From an uncultured Lachnospiraceae bacterium (GTDB taxonomy: Bacteria > Bacillota > Clostridia > Lachnospirales > Lachnospiraceae): DNA of 9,476 bases. The stretch spans positions 1-9,476 of the forward strand of contig CAMWJQ010000127.1 of assembly GCA_947174615.1 (NCBI GenBank). Reading direction: 5' to 3'. The translations under genes and the position numbers were made by a program. Below, piece after piece: positions 6,712 through 9,476 of the stretch; the first letter of the stretch is position 1; every line of letters starts with the position of its first letter. The notes beneath the pieces are model-generated. The model was not told the origin of the DNA. It did not search any database and was given only the letters and a program-made list of their open reading frames with translations.

Positions 6712-7782
6712 TCAAACAGCGTAATCCTCTGTCAGCTTCGCAATCTTCTGCATTTCCTGCGGAATGCGTATCTTATGGGGACATGCATCCATACATGGCA
6801 TTGCCGCGCATTGCCGACAGCGCCGTGCACTCGCCGCAATCCCAAGACCCAGCTTTTTTAATGCCCAGTGGTCTTTCCCCAAATGAAAATACTGGTACTG
6901 GCGAAACAGCGTGTGGATTTCCGTGCCAAAAGGACAAACACACCGCTGGCATCGGTCACATGGAATCGGATCATACGCCTTTTCCAGCACAGACAGTACC
7001 TCCTCGAACGAGGGAAGATCCGGTTTTGGATTTCTGGCATCCCATCCCATCGCGGCGTCTACCTGCTCCTTAGTGCCTAATCCTACCAGAACGCTTGATA
7101 TAGGATAGTCCAGCGCGAAACCAACCAATGTCCGCTCTGAAAAATACGCCGGGAGAAGTCCTGCCGCGTATACTTTGTTGACCAGAAATCCCTTTCCGCG
7201 AAAACAGGTCTCCTGCCGAATGCGGTCCAGCATACCGCGTTCGAGCAGATTGCCGCTGCCCTGCAGCACATCCACGCGCTCATCCTGCGCTCCCCGCAGC
7301 AGTATATCATAATAGTGCGTCGCAATCCCCGCAAACCGTATCTTTCCCTCCGCCTTCAACTCCGCGAGCGCATCCAGCGCGCCGCCTCTGCCAAACACTT
7401 CCTCCTCGTGGTCTGCATCCACCTGATGTACAAAATACAAGTCAGGCGTCGTGCCAAGATTTTCACACGATGTCTCCACAGCCCGATACATCTCACCGCC
7501 GCCAAAAAAACGTGCCTTATCCGAAATTATAAGCTTTTCCCGCCCTACACGCACCGCAAATTTTCCAAGCTTGATCTCCGCATCACCGTATTCTGGTACA
7601 ATTGCCGCGTCGTACAGATTGCAGCCCATCTGGAATGCGTGATCCATCACTGCAAACGCCTCGTTTTCGTCCAGATTAAAATAATCCGGCAGAACCGGAA
7701 TACTCCCTTGCAGAATGGGAATCGTGCCAAAGCTGACTTCCGCTACCTCAAGTCCCGTATTTCCTAATTTGCGGTAATACAT
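6712..7782 (-). CDS. Aldo/keto reductase with C-terminal Fe-S cluster region
   Basis: This is a cytoplasmic oxidoreductase of the aldo/keto reductase superfamily, the branch fused to a ferredoxin-like tail that is common in anaerobes. The N-terminus (M-Y-Y-R-K-L-G-N-T-G-L-E-V) is typical. The probable catalytic tetrad is D58, Y65, K89 (S-D-K-A) and H119 (V-H-Q). The segment between D58 and Y65 is two residues longer than the usual D-T-A-x-x-Y, so Y65 may be displaced. G-I-A-T-H (152-156) and V-G-L-G-T (233-237) are barrel motifs. Two cysteine groups follow: C275, C278, C281, C283-P, and C322, C325, C330, C334-P, consistent with two 4Fe-4S clusters of slightly unusual spacing. Length (356) fits the family. 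ATG at 7782 has an AGGAG (7795-7791) eight bases upstream. It lies 74 bases after the repeat-protein gene and 35 before the 407-residue gene, so it is probably cotranscribed. The substrate and electron partner cannot be told from the sequence. Confidence 0.93.
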   Translation of the reverse strand: MYYRKLGNTGLEVAEVSFGTIPILQGSIPVLPDYFNLDENEAFAVMDHAFQMGCNLYDAAIVPEYGDAEIKLGKFAVRVGREKLIISDKARFFGGGEMYRAVETSCENLGTTPDLYFVHQVDADHEEEVFGRGGALDALAELKAEGKIRFAGIATHYYDILLRGAQDERVDVLQGSGNLLERGMLDRIRQETCFRGKGFLVNKVYAAGLLPAYFSERTLVGFALDYPISSVLVGLGTKEQVDAAMGWDARNPKPDLPSFEEVLSVLEKAYDPIPCDRCQRCVCPFGTEIHTLFRQYQYFHLGKDHWALKKLGLGIAASARRCRQCAAMPCMDACPHKIRIPQEMQKIAKLTEDYAV

Positions 7783-7856
7783 TGTCTCATCTCCTGTTTC
7801 CTACGCAGCGGATGCACCAAAGACTTGCTCCTGCCGTGCATAAAACACATCCCCCT

Positions 7857-9476
7857 TCACCCTGTATAAAGTCCCCGCTCTCCGATCAGCACGCCCTCCG
7901 GCAGCTGTAGTCGAGAAGCGCTGCCGCAGAACGCAAACGCTTCCTTTCCGATCTTTTTTACCGTAGATGGCAGCGTTATATTTTTCAACATATGACAGCG
8001 GTAAAACGCCCGCTCCGGTATCTCCTCCACACCCTCTGGTATTCGTATTTCTTCCAAAGAAGTACAATTTTCAAAAGCATGTGCGCCTATCTGCCGCAGA
8101 TTATCTGAAAATTCAACACAGCGCAGAGCGCCGCAGCCGGAAAATGCATGTGCCCCGATGCTGGTCACACAGTTGGCATGCCTGACCTCGCACAGCCATT
8201 TGCAGCCCGCAAAAGCGCGTGCGCCGATGATTGTCACCGTCTCTGAAAAGGTAATCACTGTCAGCAGATTACCGTCCTGAAATGTCCCCTCTCCGATTGC
8301 TGTGATGCCGCTGGCAAGCCGGAGTCTGGAAATATTCCCGGTGCATTCCCGAAGAACACCGTTCTCGTCGGTCTTAAAACAATTGAGACTGTCCATCACA
8401 GCCTGTTTCGCAAGAGGCGGCAGCGGGCGCCCACGGTCTGCCAATCCTGTAAACTGCACGACTTCACCGTCTGGCAGCGTCATCTCTCGCAGATTGATAC
8501 AGTTGCGGAATGCGTATTCCTCCACCTGTACAGGTCTGCGCTGTCCGCTTTGAAACTGATTCGTGTTTGTTTCTGTTTCCGAAATCTTCTTTGGAATTTT
8601 CTTTGGAAATAGCTGTGGAAAACGAATGCTCGTAATATCCAACCCATTTGCAAACGCCCAGCCGCACACCAGACGAATCTTATCCGTAATCACAACCTCC
8701 CCCGCACAGACAGACCCGTCCAGCAGCATGTCGCGCACAATGACCAGCGGTGTCTTACTGCGCCTGTCCGCAATCCAAGGCGTCCCATGAAATGCCCTCG
8801 CACCGATGTACTCCACACTCTCTGGTATCTCCACCTGCTCAAGCATCATGGCGTCGCGAAACACTTCCGCCCCAATCCGCCGTATTCCTGATGGAATCCG
8901 AACCACACTGGCAGCGCCGCGGTATCGAATCAAGTTTTCCTCCTGCACAACGGTAAAACAGCTCAATGCGCTGTGAAACAGCAATCGTGCTGTCTCAGGA
9001 ATCTCTTCGGAAAGAATGTCCTGATAACAGCGCAATATCCATTCTTTTCCATGCAATACAACCTCGCGCAGCGCTGTACAGCCTGAGAGTGCGTATTCCT
9101 TCAGGCGAATCGTCCCCTGCTGCCCAGACAGCCGGATTTTTTCCAGTCCGCTGCAGTCCTCCAAAGCATGTGCACTCAGGCATACATCATCCCGAAATGC
9201 CGCATAGTTCAGGCGTTCACATCCCTCAAAAGCATATTCGCCAATCTCCTCGAACGGTGCAAAATCAAAATCCTGCAAATGTCTGCATCCGCTAAAGCAA
9301 TATGCCTGTGCCGCCCTTGCATTTTCACACAGACAAACTGCCAAAGCCATACAGCCTGCAAAAAGACGCTGTTCCAAAAGCTGAACCTGCAGAAGCGCTG
9401 CCCTGGCAAGTGAAATACAGCCTGCAAAAGCAGCTTCCCCAATCTCGTGCGCAGGACAGCTGATCTCTTTTAAGGC
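7857..9476 (-). CDS. BspA-like leucine-rich repeat protein (LRR_5 family), N-terminus beyond the window
   Basis: The frame is open to the window edge, giving 539 visible residues; the real start lies outside, and the TTG at 9377 is only an internal leucine codon. At least 16 repeats of about 22-23 residues carry the pattern I-G-x-x-A-F-x-x-C-x-x-L-x-x-I-x-L-P, for example F-A-G-C-x-x-L, F-E-G-C-x-x-L and F-S-G-C-x-x-L. Visible residues 1-145 form one run; about 162-280 begin with a cap-like module and include the typical T-P-W-I-A-D-R-R segment and P-L-V-I-V; 285-316 are a charged, Thr/Gln-rich non-repeat linker; about 355-535 are a second cap followed by four or five tight repeats to the end. 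Such proteins are protein-binding scaffolds, often surface adhesins, but no C-terminal anchor, dockerin or cell-wall module is present, and the many cysteines fit the cytoplasm as well. Only the missing N-terminus would show a signal peptide. It appears to be upstream in the operon with the reductase. Confidence 0.93.
   Translation of the reverse strand, partial: ALKEISCPAHEIGEAAFAGCISLARAALLQVQLLEQRLFAGCMALAVCLCENARAAQAYCFSGCRHLQDFDFAPFEEIGEYAFEGCERLNYAAFRDDVCLSAHALEDCSGLEKIRLSGQQGTIRLKEYALSGCTALREVVLHGKEWILRCYQDILSEEIPETARLLFHSALSCFTVVQEENLIRYRGAASVVRIPSGIRRIGAEVFRDAMMLEQVEIPESVEYIGARAFHGTPWIADRRSKTPLVIVRDMLLDGSVCAGEVVITDKIRLVCGWAFANGLDITSIRFPQLFPKKIPKKISETETNTNQFQSGQRRPVQVEEYAFRNCINLREMTLPDGEVVQFTGLADRGRPLPPLAKQAVMDSLNCFKTDENGVLRECTGNISRLRLASGITAIGEGTFQDGNLLTVITFSETVTIIGARAFAGCKWLCEVRHANCVTSIGAHAFSGCGALRCVEFSDNLRQIGAHAFENCTSLEEIRIPEGVEEIPERAFYRCHMLKNITLPSTVKKIGKEAFAFCGSASRLQLPEGVLIGERGLYTG

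Noticed and set aside
6558..7073. Plus-strand open frame (171 codons) spanning the start of the 407-residue gene and the end of the reductase gene
   Set aside because: It is serine/proline-rich antisense of two well-supported genes and resembles no protein family.
7812..7841. Inverted repeat ATGCAC/GTGCAT between the repeat-protein and reductase genes
   Set aside because: The stem is only 6 bp with an 18-base loop and no T-run, which is too weak to call a terminator or operator.
7801..8067. Minus-strand frame overlapping and running past the end of the leucine-rich repeat gene
   Set aside because: The repeat protein ends in its own frame with conserved repeat wording up to the TGA at 7857. 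The offset frame carries no repeat motif, so a frameshift is not needed to explain the sequence.

Overview
The window looks like chromosomal DNA of a Gram-positive anaerobe of the Bacillota, most likely a gut Clostridia (Lachnospiraceae-like). This is inferred from the wording of the hybrid kinase H-box region, the BspA-type leucine-rich repeats, the ferredoxin-like aldo/keto reductase and strong AGGAGG-type ribosome binding sites. The genus cannot be fixed, and Negativicutes are not excluded. I see no tRNA, rRNA, CRISPR array, insertion sequence or phage gene.

Left half, plus strand (1-5173), signal transduction. The window opens inside the 3' end of a probable extracellular solute-binding protein of a sugar-type ABC transporter. 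After 78 bases comes a 527-residue methyl-accepting chemotaxis protein, with no permease gene between them. A near-consensus sigma-A promoter (TTGACA, 17 bases, TACAAT) then drives a 1054-residue cytoplasmic hybrid histidine kinase: degenerate receiver, two PAS domains, a third PAS-like region, HisKA, HATPase and two intact receivers. A perfect 15-bp hairpin terminator that contains its stop codon closes this unit.

Right half, minus strand (9476-5284), an apparent four-member operon read right to left. It holds a large BspA-like leucine-rich-repeat protein whose start lies beyond the window, an aldo/keto reductase with two Fe-S cysteine clusters, a 407-residue acidic protein of unknown function, and a broken response-regulator gene of which only the first ~47 residues remain. 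Gaps of 74, 35 and 10 bases and the lack of visible internal promoters suggest one transcript. The two units converge on the terminator at 5168-5202, which is symmetrical enough to work in both directions.

The most notable points are the truncated, translationally coupled response regulator beside an intact hybrid kinase; the kinase's inactive-looking N-terminal receiver; the solute-binding protein/chemoreceptor pair without a permease; the chemoreceptor's missing canonical HAMP domain; and the internally duplicated start modules of the repeat protein. I found no convincing evidence of a wholly new system. The minus-strand operon around the unknown 407-residue protein is the least explained part.
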